Positions 56,442 through 64,000 of a DNA stretch of 64,000 bases are shown here, piece after piece; position 1 is the stretch's first letter; each line of letters begins with the position of its first letter. A program made the translations under genes and the position numbers. Below the pieces are notes generated by a model. It saw only the letters and a list, made by a program, of their open reading frames with translations, was not told the DNA's origin and searched no databases. The DNA is from Leptothrix discophora (GTDB taxonomy: Bacteria; Pseudomonadota; Gammaproteobacteria; Burkholderiales; Burkholderiaceae_C): the NCBI RefSeq assembly GCF_030705305.1, contig NZ_JAUZEE010000005.1:248001-312000 (forward strand). Direction: 5' to 3'.

Positions 56442-57068
56442 ATGCCGCTTGCCGACTACCTTGCGCTGCTGGCGATGATCACGGCGATGGCCTTCACGCC
56501 CGGTCCGAACACCACGCTGTCGACCGCGCTGGCCGCCAACCTGGGGCTGCGCCATGCGATGCGCTTCGTGCTGGCCGTGCCGGTGGGCTGGTTGCTGCTG
56601 CTGCTCGGTGCCAGCCTGGGCGTGGCCGGCGCGGTGCAGGCCTGGCCGCCACTGGGCTGGGTGATCCAGGCGATCGGCCTGGGCTACATGACGTTGCTGG
56701 CCTGGCGGCTCTGGCACGCGCGGCATCTGTCCGAGGCCGATGCGGCCCAGCTGGGCGTGGGCTTCCGCGAGGGCGTGGCGCTGCAGTTCGTCAACATCAA
56801 GGCCTGGATGGCCGCGCTGACCGTCAGCGCCGGCTGGGTGCTGCCCGGGCCGCTGGGCGAGCGCTTGCTGGTGGTCGTGCCCACCATGATGTTCTATGCC
56901 TTCGCCAGCAACTTCAGCTACGCGCTGATCGGCGCGCTGCTGCGGCGCTGGCTGGCGCAGGGCCGGCGTCTGCTGGTCTTCAACCGGGCCATGGCGACGC
57001 TGCTGGCGCTGACCGCGCTGTGGCTGGCGCTGGGTGGTGCTGCGCTGGGTGGTGCCGCGCGGGGCTGA
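56442..57068 (+). CDS. LysE-family amino acid exporter
   Basis: 208 residues, six membrane helices. The signature MAFTPGPNTTLSTALAANLGLRHAMRF near the N-terminus and VALQFVNIKAWMAALT are typical of LysE/RhtB proteins, which export amino acids by proton exchange. The ATG at 56442 gives the family N-terminus. First gene of the operon divergent from MocR; 4 bp before the EamA gene. Confidence 0.92.
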   Translation: MPLADYLALLAMITAMAFTPGPNTTLSTALAANLGLRHAMRFVLAVPVGWLLLLLGASLGVAGAVQAWPPLGWVIQAIGLGYMTLLAWRLWHARHLSEADAAQLGVGFREGVALQFVNIKAWMAALTVSAGWVLPGPLGERLLVVVPTMMFYAFASNFSYALIGALLRRWLAQGRRLLVFNRAMATLLALTALWLALGGAALGGAARG

Positions 57069-57072
57069 GCGC

Positions 57073-57990
57073 ATGAGCGCCGCCCCGTCCCACCCCTCGC
57101 GCCGCGACGAGGCCCGCGGGCTCTGGCTGGGCCTGCTGGGCGTGCTGATCTTCGCGCTGACCTTCCCGATGACGCGGCTGGCGGTCGGCCCGCAGGACGC
57201 GCCGCAGCTGCCGCCTTTCTTCGTGACCGCCGCCCGCGCCGCCGGTGCCGGCCTGCTCAGCGCGGCCTGGCTGCTGTGGCAGCGCGCCAGCCGGCCGCGC
57301 CGCGACGAGTGGCTGCCGCTGGCCGTCAGCGCGCTGGGCACCGTGCTCGGCTTTCCGCTGTTCATCGCGCTGGCGCTGCGCCAGGTGCCGGCCATGCATG
57401 CGGCCGTCGTGACGGGCGTGCTGCCGCTGGCGACCGCCGCGCTGGCCGCCGTGCGGCTGCGCCAGCGGCCGTCGACCGGCTTCTGGCTCTGCGCGGTCGG
57501 CGGCTGCGCGCTGGTGCTGGCCTTTGCCTGGCAGGCGGGTGGCGGCGGCCTGGTGCTGGCCGACCTCTGGCTGCTGCTGGCGGTGCTGAGCGCGGCGACC
57601 GGCTACGTGTCGGGCGCGCAGTTGTCGGCCCGCCGGCCGGCCGAGCAGGTCATCGGCTGGGTGCTGGCCTGCAGCCTGCCGCTGACCGTGCCGGCCGCGC
57701 TGCTGGCCTGGCCGGAGGCGCCGGCCCGCGCCGCATCCTGGGGCGCGCTGGGCTACCTGACGGTGTTCTCGATGTGGCTGGGCTTCTTCGCCTGGTACCG
57801 CGCGCTGGTGCTGGGCGGCATGGTGCGCGTCAGCCAGGTGCAGCTGGTCCAGCCCTTCCTGGCGCTGCTGATGGCCGTGCCGGTGCTGGGCGAGCCGCTC
57901 GAAGCCGTGACGCTCGGCTATGCGCTGGCCGTGCTCGCGCTGGTGCTGATCGGCAAGCGCCTGCCGGTGCGCGCCGTGTCGCCACGCTGA
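57073..57990 (+). CDS. EamA/DMT-superfamily transporter
   Basis: 305 residues with ten predicted membrane helices as two EamA repeats. FALTFPMTRLAVG begins the first; LGALGYLTVFSMWLGFFAWYRAL and VQLVQPFLALLMAVPVLGEPL belong to the second, the latter being the EamA end signature. Probably exports an amino acid or metabolite together with the LysE protein. Tightly spaced to its upstream neighbour. Confidence 0.92.
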   Translation: MSAAPSHPSRRDEARGLWLGLLGVLIFALTFPMTRLAVGPQDAPQLPPFFVTAARAAGAGLLSAAWLLWQRASRPRRDEWLPLAVSALGTVLGFPLFIALALRQVPAMHAAVVTGVLPLATAALAAVRLRQRPSTGFWLCAVGGCALVLAFAWQAGGGGLVLADLWLLLAVLSAATGYVSGAQLSARRPAEQVIGWVLACSLPLTVPAALLAWPEAPARAASWGALGYLTVFSMWLGFFAWYRALVLGGMVRVSQVQLVQPFLALLMAVPVLGEPLEAVTLGYALAVLALVLIGKRLPVRAVSPR

Positions 57991-58029
57991 CAATCGATCC
58001 CTGGACCTGCTGACCGTACGGAACCCGAC

Positions 58030-59241
58030 ATGACCTCGACCTCGCACCCTTCGACCTCACCCTGGCACCTGGCGCAGCGCGCCGCGCGGCTGAACCCGTC
58101 GGTCATCCGCGAGATCCTCAAGGTCACCGAGCAGCCCGGCATCCTGTCGCTGGCCGGCGGCCTGCCCTCGCCCGACGCCTTTCCGATCGAGGCCATGCGC
58201 GAGGCGAGCGAGCGCGTGCTGCGCGACCACCCGCGCGAGGCGCTGCAGTACGCCGCCAGCGAAGGCTACGGCCCGCTGCGCGACTGGGTGGCCGAGCACC
58301 TCAAGACCCAGGGCCTGGCCGTGCAGGCCAGCCAGGTGCTGATCACGACCGGCTCGCAGCAGGGCCTGGACCTGGTTGCGAAGGTGCTGGTCGATCCGGG
58401 CGCGCCGGTGGCCGTCGAGACGCCGACCTACCTCGGCGCGCTGCAGGCCTTCTCGCCCTTCGAGCCGCGTTTCATCCCGGTCGACAGCGACGAGCAGGGC
58501 GCGCGGCCCGAGTCGCTGCGCTCGCTGTCGATGCATGCGCCGGCCGGCCGCTTCTTCTACGTCCTGCCCAACTACCAGAACCCCACCGGCCGGGTGATGG
58601 GCGAGGCCCGCCGCGTCGCGCTGGTCGAGGCGGCCGAGCAGTGCGGCGTGCCGCTGGTCGAGGACAACCCCTATGGCGACCTCTGGTACGACGCACCGCC
58701 GCCGCCCGCGCTGAGTGGCCGCTGGGCCGAGGGCTCGGTCTACCTGGGCTCGTTCTCGAAGGTGCTGGCGCCGGGCCTGCGGCTGGGCTACGTGGTCGCA
58801 CCGCCGGCGCTCTACCCCAAGCTGCTGCAGGCCAAGCAGGCGGCCGACCTGCACACGCCGGGCTACAACCAGCGCATCGTGCATGCGGTCATCGCCGACG
58901 GCTTCCTGGACCGCCACCTGCCGACCGTGCGCGCGCGCTACAAGGCCCAGCGCGACGCGATGCAGCAGGCCCTGACGCGCCACCTGCCGGCCGGCACACG
59001 CTGGCAGCCGCCGCAGGGCGGCATGTTCTTCTGGCTCACGCTGCCCGACGGCTGCGACGCGCTGGCGCTGCTGCCGCAGGCGGTCGAGGCCGGCGTCGCC
59101 TACGTGCCTGGCGCGGCCTTCTATGCCGACCATGCCGACACGCGCACGCTGCGCCTGTCCTTCGTGACGCTGAGCCCCGAGCAGATCGATGCCGCCGTCG
59201 CGCTGCTGGGCGGCGTGCTGCGTCGCCACCTCGAACGCTGA
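58030..59241 (+). CDS. PLP-dependent aminotransferase (class I/II, 2-aminoadipate/LysN-like)
   Basis: 403 residues. Motifs are SLAGGLPSPDAFP, LQYAASEGYGPLRDWVAEHL, TTGSQQGLDLVAKVL, LPNYQNPTGRVMG, VEDNPYGDLWYD, and the PLP lysine in GSFSKVLAPGLRLGYV. This subgroup includes LysN, 2-aminoadipate and aromatic aminotransferases. Unlike the MocR neighbour, it has no DNA-binding domain. Lies 39 bp after the EamA gene and 13 bp before the PhzF gene. Confidence 0.9.
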   Translation: MTSTSHPSTSPWHLAQRAARLNPSVIREILKVTEQPGILSLAGGLPSPDAFPIEAMREASERVLRDHPREALQYAASEGYGPLRDWVAEHLKTQGLAVQASQVLITTGSQQGLDLVAKVLVDPGAPVAVETPTYLGALQAFSPFEPRFIPVDSDEQGARPESLRSLSMHAPAGRFFYVLPNYQNPTGRVMGEARRVALVEAAEQCGVPLVEDNPYGDLWYDAPPPPALSGRWAEGSVYLGSFSKVLAPGLRLGYVVAPPALYPKLLQAKQAADLHTPGYNQRIVHAVIADGFLDRHLPTVRARYKAQRDAMQQALTRHLPAGTRWQPPQGGMFFWLTLPDGCDALALLPQAVEAGVAYVPGAAFYADHADTRTLRLSFVTLSPEQIDAAVALLGGVLRRHLER

Positions 59242-59254
59242 GCCGGAGTCCCGC

Positions 59255-60127
59255 ATGCCGAACCCGTCCCGCCGCTACGCCCAGGTCGACGTCTTCAGCG
59301 CCGTGCCCCTGCTCGGCAACCCCCTCGCGGTCGTGGTCGATGCCGAGGGCCTGGACGACGCCACGATGCAGGCCTTTGCCCGCTGGACCCAGCTGAGCGA
59401 GACGACCTTTCTGCTGCCGCCGACCGATCCGGCCGCCGACTACCGGGTGCGCATCTTCACGCCCGGCCGCGAGCTGCCCTTTGCCGGCCACCCGACGCTG
59501 GGCAGCTGCCAGGTCTGGCTGGACCACGGCGGCCGGCCACAGCACGATGGCGAGGTGGTGCAGCAATGTGGCGTCGGCCTGGTGCGCATCCGCCGACAGG
59601 TCCGGGAGGACGGCCACGCGCGGCTCGCGTTCGCGGCGCCGCCGTTGCGCCGCAGCGGTCCGGTCGATGCGGGGCTGCACGCGCAGGTGCTGGCCGCGCT
59701 GCAACTGCCGGCCGAGGCGGTGCGGGCGGTCCACTGGGTCGACAACGGCCCGCCGTGGATCGCCGCGCTGCTGCACGACGCAGCGGCGGTGAACGCGCTG
59801 CGGCCCGATCCGGCCTTCATGCGCGGGCTCGAACTGGGTGTCGTCGGCGCCTACCCCCAGGGCAGCGATCTGGACTTCGAGGTGCGTGCCTTCGTGCCCG
59901 AGCTGGGCGTGCCGGAAGACCCGGTCACCGGCAGCCTCAACGCCGGCATCGCGCAGTGGCTCATCGGTGCCGGGCTGGCGCCGCGCCGCTATGTCGCCGG
60001 ACAGGGCCGGGCGCTGGGCCGCGACGGGCGCATCCACGTCGAGGCCGAGGCCGGCGCCGACGGCGACACGGTCTGGATCGGCGGCGACGTTTGCGGGCTG
60101 ATCGCCGGCAGCGTCCGTCTATCCTGA
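59255..60127 (+). CDS. PhzF-family isomerase/epimerase
   Basis: 290 residues. QVDVFSAVPLLGNPLAVVVDA is the family N-terminus. LSETTFLLPP carries the catalytic Glu, and PFAGHPTLGSC and EDPVTGSLNAGIAQWL are the two half-barrel signatures. PhzF proteins carry out isomerisations without cofactor; only the phenazine enzyme is well characterised. The reaction here is unknown. ATG 59255, 13 bp after the aminotransferase. Confidence 0.9.
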   Translation: MPNPSRRYAQVDVFSAVPLLGNPLAVVVDAEGLDDATMQAFARWTQLSETTFLLPPTDPAADYRVRIFTPGRELPFAGHPTLGSCQVWLDHGGRPQHDGEVVQQCGVGLVRIRRQVREDGHARLAFAAPPLRRSGPVDAGLHAQVLAALQLPAEAVRAVHWVDNGPPWIAALLHDAAAVNALRPDPAFMRGLELGVVGAYPQGSDLDFEVRAFVPELGVPEDPVTGSLNAGIAQWLIGAGLAPRRYVAGQGRALGRDGRIHVEAEAGADGDTVWIGGDVCGLIAGSVRLS

Positions 60128-60132
60128 GCGCC

Positions 60133-60804
60133 ATGCACGTCGAACCCGATCACCTCGTCCTGGCCTGCCGCGATCTCGACAGCGGCGCGCGCTGGCTGGC
60201 GCAGCGCCTGGGCGCCGAGCCCGTCGCCGGCGGTCGCCATGCCTTCATGGGCACGCACAACCGCCTGCTGCAGGTCAGCTCGCCGACCCACGCGCGCTGC
60301 TACCTCGAACTGATCGCGATCGACCCGGACGCGCCCGCGCCGGCCCGGCCGCGCTGGTTCGGGCTCGACGATGCCGCGCTGCAGGCCCGCCTGGCCGACG
60401 CGCCCGAACTGGTCGCCTGGGTCGGCCGTTCGCCGCAGGTCGACATGCACCGCTGGGGCCTGATCACGATCGGCCTCCAGCCAGGCACCCTCGTGGCGAC
60501 CGAGCGTGCGGTGCCCGGTTCGGCGACGCCGTTGCGCTGGCAGGTCGTGCTGCGCGAGGACGGCGCGACCTTGCTGGGCGGCGCGGTGCCGGTGCTGATC
60601 CAGTGGCAGGGCGGCCACCCCTGCGATGGCCTGCCCGCCAGCCCGGTGGCGCTGCGCCGCCTGGTCGTTCGCGGCCTGCCGCCTCGCGCAGCCGAGGTCA
60701 TGCGCCTGCGCGGCGTGCAGCGCGACGAGGTGCCCGACGCGCCGGTGCTGTCGGCCACCTTCGACACGCCGATCGGCGAAGTCGTGCTGCGCAGCGCGAC
60801 CTGA
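60133..60804 (+). CDS. Glyoxalase-like (VOC, Glyoxalase_3) domain protein
   Basis: 223 residues. DHLVLACRDLDSGARWLAQRLGAEP is the VOC-type first strand/helix and RHAFMGTHNRLLQV, CYLELIAIDPDAP follow, giving the pattern of the glyoxalase-like family PF13468-type. His7 and Glu64 might bind a metal. Enzyme activity unknown. Last gene of the LysE operon, 5 bp after phzF-like. Confidence 0.85.
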   Translation: MHVEPDHLVLACRDLDSGARWLAQRLGAEPVAGGRHAFMGTHNRLLQVSSPTHARCYLELIAIDPDAPAPARPRWFGLDDAALQARLADAPELVAWVGRSPQVDMHRWGLITIGLQPGTLVATERAVPGSATPLRWQVVLREDGATLLGGAVPVLIQWQGGHPCDGLPASPVALRRLVVRGLPPRAAEVMRLRGVQRDEVPDAPVLSATFDTPIGEVVLRSAT

Positions 60805-60839
60805 GCAGGCGACGTCGGGCCGATCGGGGCACGGCCATG

Positions 60840-60864
60840 AAAAAGGCCCGTCGATGACGGGCCT
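60840..60864 (-). terminator. Terminator of the cytochrome c' gene
   Basis: On the minus strand a 9-bp stem AGGCCCGTC/GACGGGCCT with a 3-nt loop is followed by TTTTTC. It lies 36 bp after the cytochrome stop and between convergent genes. Confidence 0.88.
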
Positions 60865-60899
60865 GTTCGATGACGCGAGCGGGCCGCAGCCCGCCAGCA

Positions 60900-61352
60900 T
60901 CACTCCTTGCGGTAGTCGTCGTGGCAGCCCTTGCAGGTCTTGCCGGTCTCGCCGAAGGCGGCCTTGAACTGGTCGGCATTGCCGGACTTGGCGGCGACGT
61001 TCAGCGCGGCCATCGCGTCCTGCATCTTCTTGGCGGCGGCGTTGAACTTCTCGGTCTCGGACCAGATCTCGGCCTTCGCCTTGGTGTCGCCCTTGTCGGT
61101 GCCGGGCACGAAGCCGGCGAACGGCAGGCTCGACATCGACGCGGCGATCGCGATGTTGTCAGCGACGGTCTTGGCATCGAACGGCACGCGGCCCTGGGCC
61201 ATCGGGCCGAGGCGACCGAAGTGGGAGGCCATCACCGTGAAGGCGGCCTTGCGGTACTTGATGGCGTCTTCAGGCTTCTGGAACTGCGCAGCGGCCGGCA
61301 GGGCCAGCATCAGTCCAACGGAGGCGCTCAGGGCCAGGGTGAGGCGTTTCAT
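60900..61352 (-). CDS. Cytochrome c' (class II c-type cytochrome)
   Basis: 150 residues. A signal peptide (LTLALSASVGLMLALPAAA-Q) precedes a four-helix bundle with the haem motif CKGCH very near the C-terminus (~141-145), followed by DDYRKE. PEDAIKYRKAAF is the family first helix. Cytochromes c' bind NO and may protect against it. Divergent from a cytochrome b561, a pairing often seen for electron transfer. GTGACTC... no strong ribosome binding site was found. Confidence 0.93.
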   Translation of the reverse strand: MKRLTLALSASVGLMLALPAAAQFQKPEDAIKYRKAAFTVMASHFGRLGPMAQGRVPFDAKTVADNIAIAASMSSLPFAGFVPGTDKGDTKAKAEIWSETEKFNAAAKKMQDAMAALNVAAKSGNADQFKAAFGETGKTCKGCHDDYRKE

Positions 61353-61399
61353 CGACGGTGACTCCAGTGCATTCGTGACGGTTTCGTGAGGTGCGCGCT

Positions 61400-61419
61400 C
61401 TGAGGCAGGTCAAGACCTG
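61400..61419. promoter_or_regulatory. Fnr-like box and overlapping palindrome between cytochrome genes
   Basis: CTGAGGCAGGTCAA (61400-61413) shares 13 bases with the box before the Crp/Fnr gene at 35036-35048, differing only in the first T of TTGA. The overlapping CAGGTCAAGACCTG (61406-61419) is a perfect 6-2-6 palindrome. Control by oxygen or NO through a Crp/Fnr regulator is plausible. Confidence 0.45.
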
Positions 61420-61558
61420 TCCAGAAGCTGACTCAGTGTACGCTTGGGTTCCGTGAATTTAAGACGCACTTCATCTGCGTGATCCGTGCGCAACAGCGTG
61501 GGGATCGGGCTTCCTGGCGCGCGGCGTCCGCGTCGATGACCGAGGATGGACCGCTACG

Positions 61559-62266
61559 ATGACGGCCGTGAACCGCGCTGAAACCTCTTCCGCCAACGTG
61601 CGCCGCGTGCGCGTCTGGGACCTGCCGACGCGGCTGTTCCACTGGACCTTGCTGGTCTGCGTCCTCGGGTCCGTCGTGACCGCCAAGGTCGGTGGCAACG
61701 CCACCGTCTGGCACTTCCGGCTGGGCCTGGCGACGCTGGCGCTGATCGCCTTCCGGCTGGTCTGGGGCCTGGTCGGCGGGCGCTGGTCGCGCTTCACGTC
61801 CTTCATCTACGGCCCCGGTGCGGTGCTGCGCTACCTGCGTGGCCAGCCGCGCCCGGGCGAGCACTTCGAGGTCGGCCACAACCCGCTCGGCAGCCTGTCG
61901 GTGTTCGGGCTGCTGGGCATCCTGGCCGTCCAGGTCGCCACCGGCCTGGTGGCCGACGACGAGATCGCCAGCACCGGTCCGCTGATCACCTTCGTCAGCG
62001 GCGCGGTGTCCAGCGCGGCGACCGCCTGGCACCGCACCGGCGGGCAGTGGCTGATCTTGGCGCTGGTCGGCCTGCATGTCGCGGCGATCGTGTTCTACCG
62101 CCTGCACAAGCGTGTCGACCTGGTCGGGCCGATGCTGCATGGCGACAAGCTGCTCGCGGTCGAGGCACCCGACACCGGCGACACCGCGCTGCGGCGTGTG
62201 CTGGCCCTGCTGATCGGCGCGGCCTGCGCGGCACTGGCCATCTGGGTGAACTCCTTCGGGGCTTGA
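61559..62266 (+). CDS. Cytochrome b561-type membrane cytochrome b
   Basis: 235 residues with four to five membrane helices. Candidate haem-ligand histidines: TRLFHWTLL (helix 1), VWHFRLG (helix 2), AWHRTGGQW and VGLHVAAIVFYRLHKR (helix 4). VWDLPTRLFHW is the N-terminal signature of the cytochrome b/b6 domain family. It takes electrons from quinol or passes them to a periplasmic cytochrome, probably the divergent cytochrome c'. Confidence 0.92.
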   Translation: MTAVNRAETSSANVRRVRVWDLPTRLFHWTLLVCVLGSVVTAKVGGNATVWHFRLGLATLALIAFRLVWGLVGGRWSRFTSFIYGPGAVLRYLRGQPRPGEHFEVGHNPLGSLSVFGLLGILAVQVATGLVADDEIASTGPLITFVSGAVSSAATAWHRTGGQWLILALVGLHVAAIVFYRLHKRVDLVGPMLHGDKLLAVEAPDTGDTALRRVLALLIGAACAALAIWVNSFGA

Positions 62267-62267
62267 C

Positions 62268-62783
62268 GTGGACGACGCGATACCGGCGCTGTCGCTGGTC
62301 CGGGCCGAGTCCCCGGAATCGATCGAGGCGGTGCGTCTGGTGTTCCACGAATACGCCGCCAGCCTCGGCATCGACCTGTGCTTCCAGGGCTTCGAGGACG
62401 AGCTGGCCGGCCTGCCCGGCGACTATGCCGAGCCGCGTGGCCTGCTGCTGCTGGCGATGGTCGACGGCGAGGTCGCCGGCTGCGGCGCCTTCCGGCCACT
62501 GCCCGATGCCGACGAGCCCAATGCCTGCGAGATGAAGCGCCTGTTCGTGCGCCGCGCCTTCCGCCGTTTTGGCTTCGGCCGGCTGATCGCCGAGCACCTG
62601 CTCGACCGTGCCCGCGAGGCCGGCTACTCGTCGATGTACCTCGACACGCTCGACGACATGGAGGCCGCGCGCGAGCTCTACGCCTCGCTCGGCTTCACCG
62701 AGGTGCCGCCGTACTACTACAACCCGATCCCTGGCGCGCACTACCTGCGGGCCGACCTGTCGGACGGCGTCACGCGGTACTAG
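62268..62783 (+). CDS. GNAT-family N-acetyltransferase
   Basis: 171 residues. The acetyl-CoA-binding motif A is RLFVRRAFRRFGFGRLIAEHL, with RRxxxGxG-type phosphate contacts. YLDTLDDMEAARELYASLGF is motif B, and PYYYNPIPGAHYLRADL is the C-terminal strand. The substrate is unknown. GTG start at 62268 immediately after the b561 stop, so coupled. Confidence 0.9.
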   Translation: MDDAIPALSLVRAESPESIEAVRLVFHEYAASLGIDLCFQGFEDELAGLPGDYAEPRGLLLLAMVDGEVAGCGAFRPLPDADEPNACEMKRLFVRRAFRRFGFGRLIAEHLLDRAREAGYSSMYLDTLDDMEAARELYASLGFTEVPPYYYNPIPGAHYLRADLSDGVTRY

Positions 62784-62921
62784 CTCCGGCCGACGACGGG
62801 CCGCGCCGGCTCGCGCCCGCCCGGGTCGGGACATGCCCGGAGCGGCGCGGTTACCGCGAGGTACGGCCTTAGCATCGCGCCGCCGCCGACCCCGGCGTAC
62901 CGCTATCCGGAGACCGTGCCC

Positions 62922-63821
62922 ATGCATCCCGACGACGACATCCGACCGGTTACCGAGCAGGCCCTGCTCGGTGAATCGCCGATGTGGCACCCGACCGAAC
63001 AGGTCCTGTATTGGTGCGACATTCCCGGCCGCCGCCTCCACCGGCTCGATCCGGCCACCGGCGCGACGCGGCACTGGGACTTTCCGGTCGAGCCGTCCTG
63101 CTGCGCGCCGCTGCTCGGCGGTGGCCTGCTGCTGGGCATGCGCGATGGCATCTGGCGCTTCGACCCCGGGACCTCCGGCCGCGCCCGACTGTCCGCACCG
63201 CCCTACGACGTCGCCAGCGAGCGCTTCAACGACGGCAAGTGCGACCCGCAGGGCCGTTTCTGGGTCGGCACCATCCACGAGCCGCGTCAGCCGCAGGCCG
63301 CGCTGTACCGCTGGCAGCCGGGCGCGCTGGACCGTGTCGCCGGCGACATCACCGTCAGCAACGGCCTGGCCTGGAGCCCGGACGGCCGCACGCTGTACTG
63401 GTCCGACACCAAGGCCCATCGCATCAGCGCCTTCGACTTCGATCCGGCCGAGGGCAGCCTGAGCCGCGAGCGCGTCTTCATGGACTTCCCCGTCAAGCAG
63501 GCCGGCCAGGACCTGTCGACCTACGGCGGTCGGCCCGACGGCGCGGCGGTCGACAGCGAAGGCTGCTACTGGGTGGCGATGTTCGAGGGCCAGCGCCTGC
63601 TGCGCATCGCGCCGGACGGGCGGATCGTGCGCGAGGTCCGCCTGCCGGTGCGGTGTCCGACCATGCCCTGCTTCGGCGGCGCCGACCTGCGCACGCTCTA
63701 CATCACGACCTCGCGCGAGAACCGCCCCGAGGCCGAGCTCGCCGCGCAGCCCTGGGCCGGTTGCGTGCTCGCGATGCGGGTCGACGTGCCTGGACTGCCG
63801 GCGCATTTCGGGCGAGCCTGA
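62922..63821 (+). CDS. SMP-30/gluconolactonase-family lactonase
   Basis: 299 residues, six-bladed propeller. Metal-site features include the Glu in LLGESPMWHP, the Asn in FNDGKCDPQGRFWVGT, the Asn in VSNGLAWSPDGRTLYWSD, and an Asp in GRPDGAAVDSEG. CFGGADLRTLYITT is the last family block. It probably hydrolyses a sugar lactone such as a gluconolactone. I use ATG 62922, 9 nt after GGAG, rather than the GTG at 62916. It is preceded by a 138-bp gap. Confidence 0.9.
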   Translation: MHPDDDIRPVTEQALLGESPMWHPTEQVLYWCDIPGRRLHRLDPATGATRHWDFPVEPSCCAPLLGGGLLLGMRDGIWRFDPGTSGRARLSAPPYDVASERFNDGKCDPQGRFWVGTIHEPRQPQAALYRWQPGALDRVAGDITVSNGLAWSPDGRTLYWSDTKAHRISAFDFDPAEGSLSRERVFMDFPVKQAGQDLSTYGGRPDGAAVDSEGCYWVAMFEGQRLLRIAPDGRIVREVRLPVRCPTMPCFGGADLRTLYITTSRENRPEAELAAQPWAGCVLAMRVDVPGLPAHFGRA

Positions 63822-63982
63822 GCCACATCCGAGGGCCGGTCAGCAAGTCATTTCCGGGCGACCTTCGGGGCTATCCCAAGCGTCGTGACCGTTTGTTGTT
63901 TTCAGCGCACGTTCGCGGTGCGGCTGCCCCGGGTTGGTGTTTTGCCGCTCAGGAAGTGGCTGGAAGTGTGGGGGTTTCCACG

Positions 63983-63988
63983 TACAAT
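63983..63988 (+). promoter_or_regulatory. Possible promoter at the right edge
   Basis: TACAAT fits a -10 box; a weak -35 (CTGGAA at 63960) is 17 bp upstream. The 63822-64000 stretch is AT-richer than its surroundings and holds no gene, so it is probably the 5' region of a gene beyond the window. Confidence 0.35.
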
Positions 63989-64000
63989 TCGCCGGCTTTG

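Noticed and set aside
61440-61500. NsrR-type NO-response site before cytochrome b561
   Set aside because: TTTAAGACGCACTTCATC resembles only one half of the NsrR consensus, and the second half is not convincing.

Overview
The window is about 70% GC, gene-dense, and reads as the chromosome of a free-living betaproteobacterium of the order Burkholderiales. The reasons are the protocatechuate 4,5-cleavage (pmd) operon, a full phenylacetyl-CoA (paa) operon, a glnA-DUF4124-ntrB-ntrC block, an HU protein with a Lys/Ala-rich tail, many Bug/TRAP solute-binding systems, and a HrcA/CIRCE element in front of rpoH. A Sphaerotilus/Leptothrix/Rubrivivax-type organism would fit, but this is inferred from gene content, not from a marker gene. 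No tRNA, rRNA, CRISPR array, prophage or insertion sequence was recognised.

Layout. 1-5.6 kb (minus): a large secreted RTX-type haem peroxidase followed by the 5' part of a TolC-family outer membrane protein, a likely type I secretion cargo and exporter part. 5.6-6.2 kb: an AT-richer regulatory region. 6.2-15.5 kb (minus): the pmd operon (ring-cleavage dioxygenase, CHMS dehydrogenase, PDC hydrolase, OMA hydratase, CHA aldolase) with two candidate transporters, a DUF1932 dehydrogenase and a LysR regulator, for degrading protocatechuate to pyruvate and oxaloacetate. 15.7-18.9 kb (plus): a MacAB-like tripartite ABC exporter. 18.9-26.5 kb: lipid-kinase-like protein, 3-hydroxybutyryl-CoA dehydrogenase, valS, a degenerate 2-hydroxyacid dehydrogenase, galU and a TusA-like protein. 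26.6-32.2 kb (plus): a GntR-controlled cluster of a DapA-family aldolase, a TRAP transporter and a PfkB kinase, substrate unknown. 32.4-35 kb: Tat-exported dienelactone hydrolase, ZIP metal transporter, Crp/Fnr regulator. 35.1-41.8 kb (minus): nitrogen regulation (glnA, ntrB, ntrC) with a sigma-54/NtrC control region, then a CinA-like protein and an EI24 membrane protein. 41.9-48.9 kb (plus): paaABCDE-paaR-paaZ with a PaaR-type operator. 49-53.6 kb: HU, a glycine-zipper protein, and a DUF2796/ABC/FtsX/DUF3299 cluster resembling zinc-regulated zrg loci. 53.7-54.7 kb: rpoH. 54.8-60.8 kb: MocR regulator divergent from a LysE/EamA/aminotransferase/PhzF/glyoxalase-like operon. 60.8-64 kb: cytochrome c', cytochrome b561, an acetyltransferase and an SMP-30 protein.

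The most noteworthy points are the peroxidase, which resembles Mn(II)-oxidising MopA-type enzymes; a dispersed palindromic repeat, one copy of which is inserted in frame into paaE; a dehydrogenase homologue that appears to have lost both its cofactor and catalytic signatures; an Fnr-type regulator whose apparent start codon sits inside a near-perfect hairpin downstream of an Fnr-like box; and the uncharacterised aldolase-TRAP-kinase cluster with a clear 14-bp palindromic operator.
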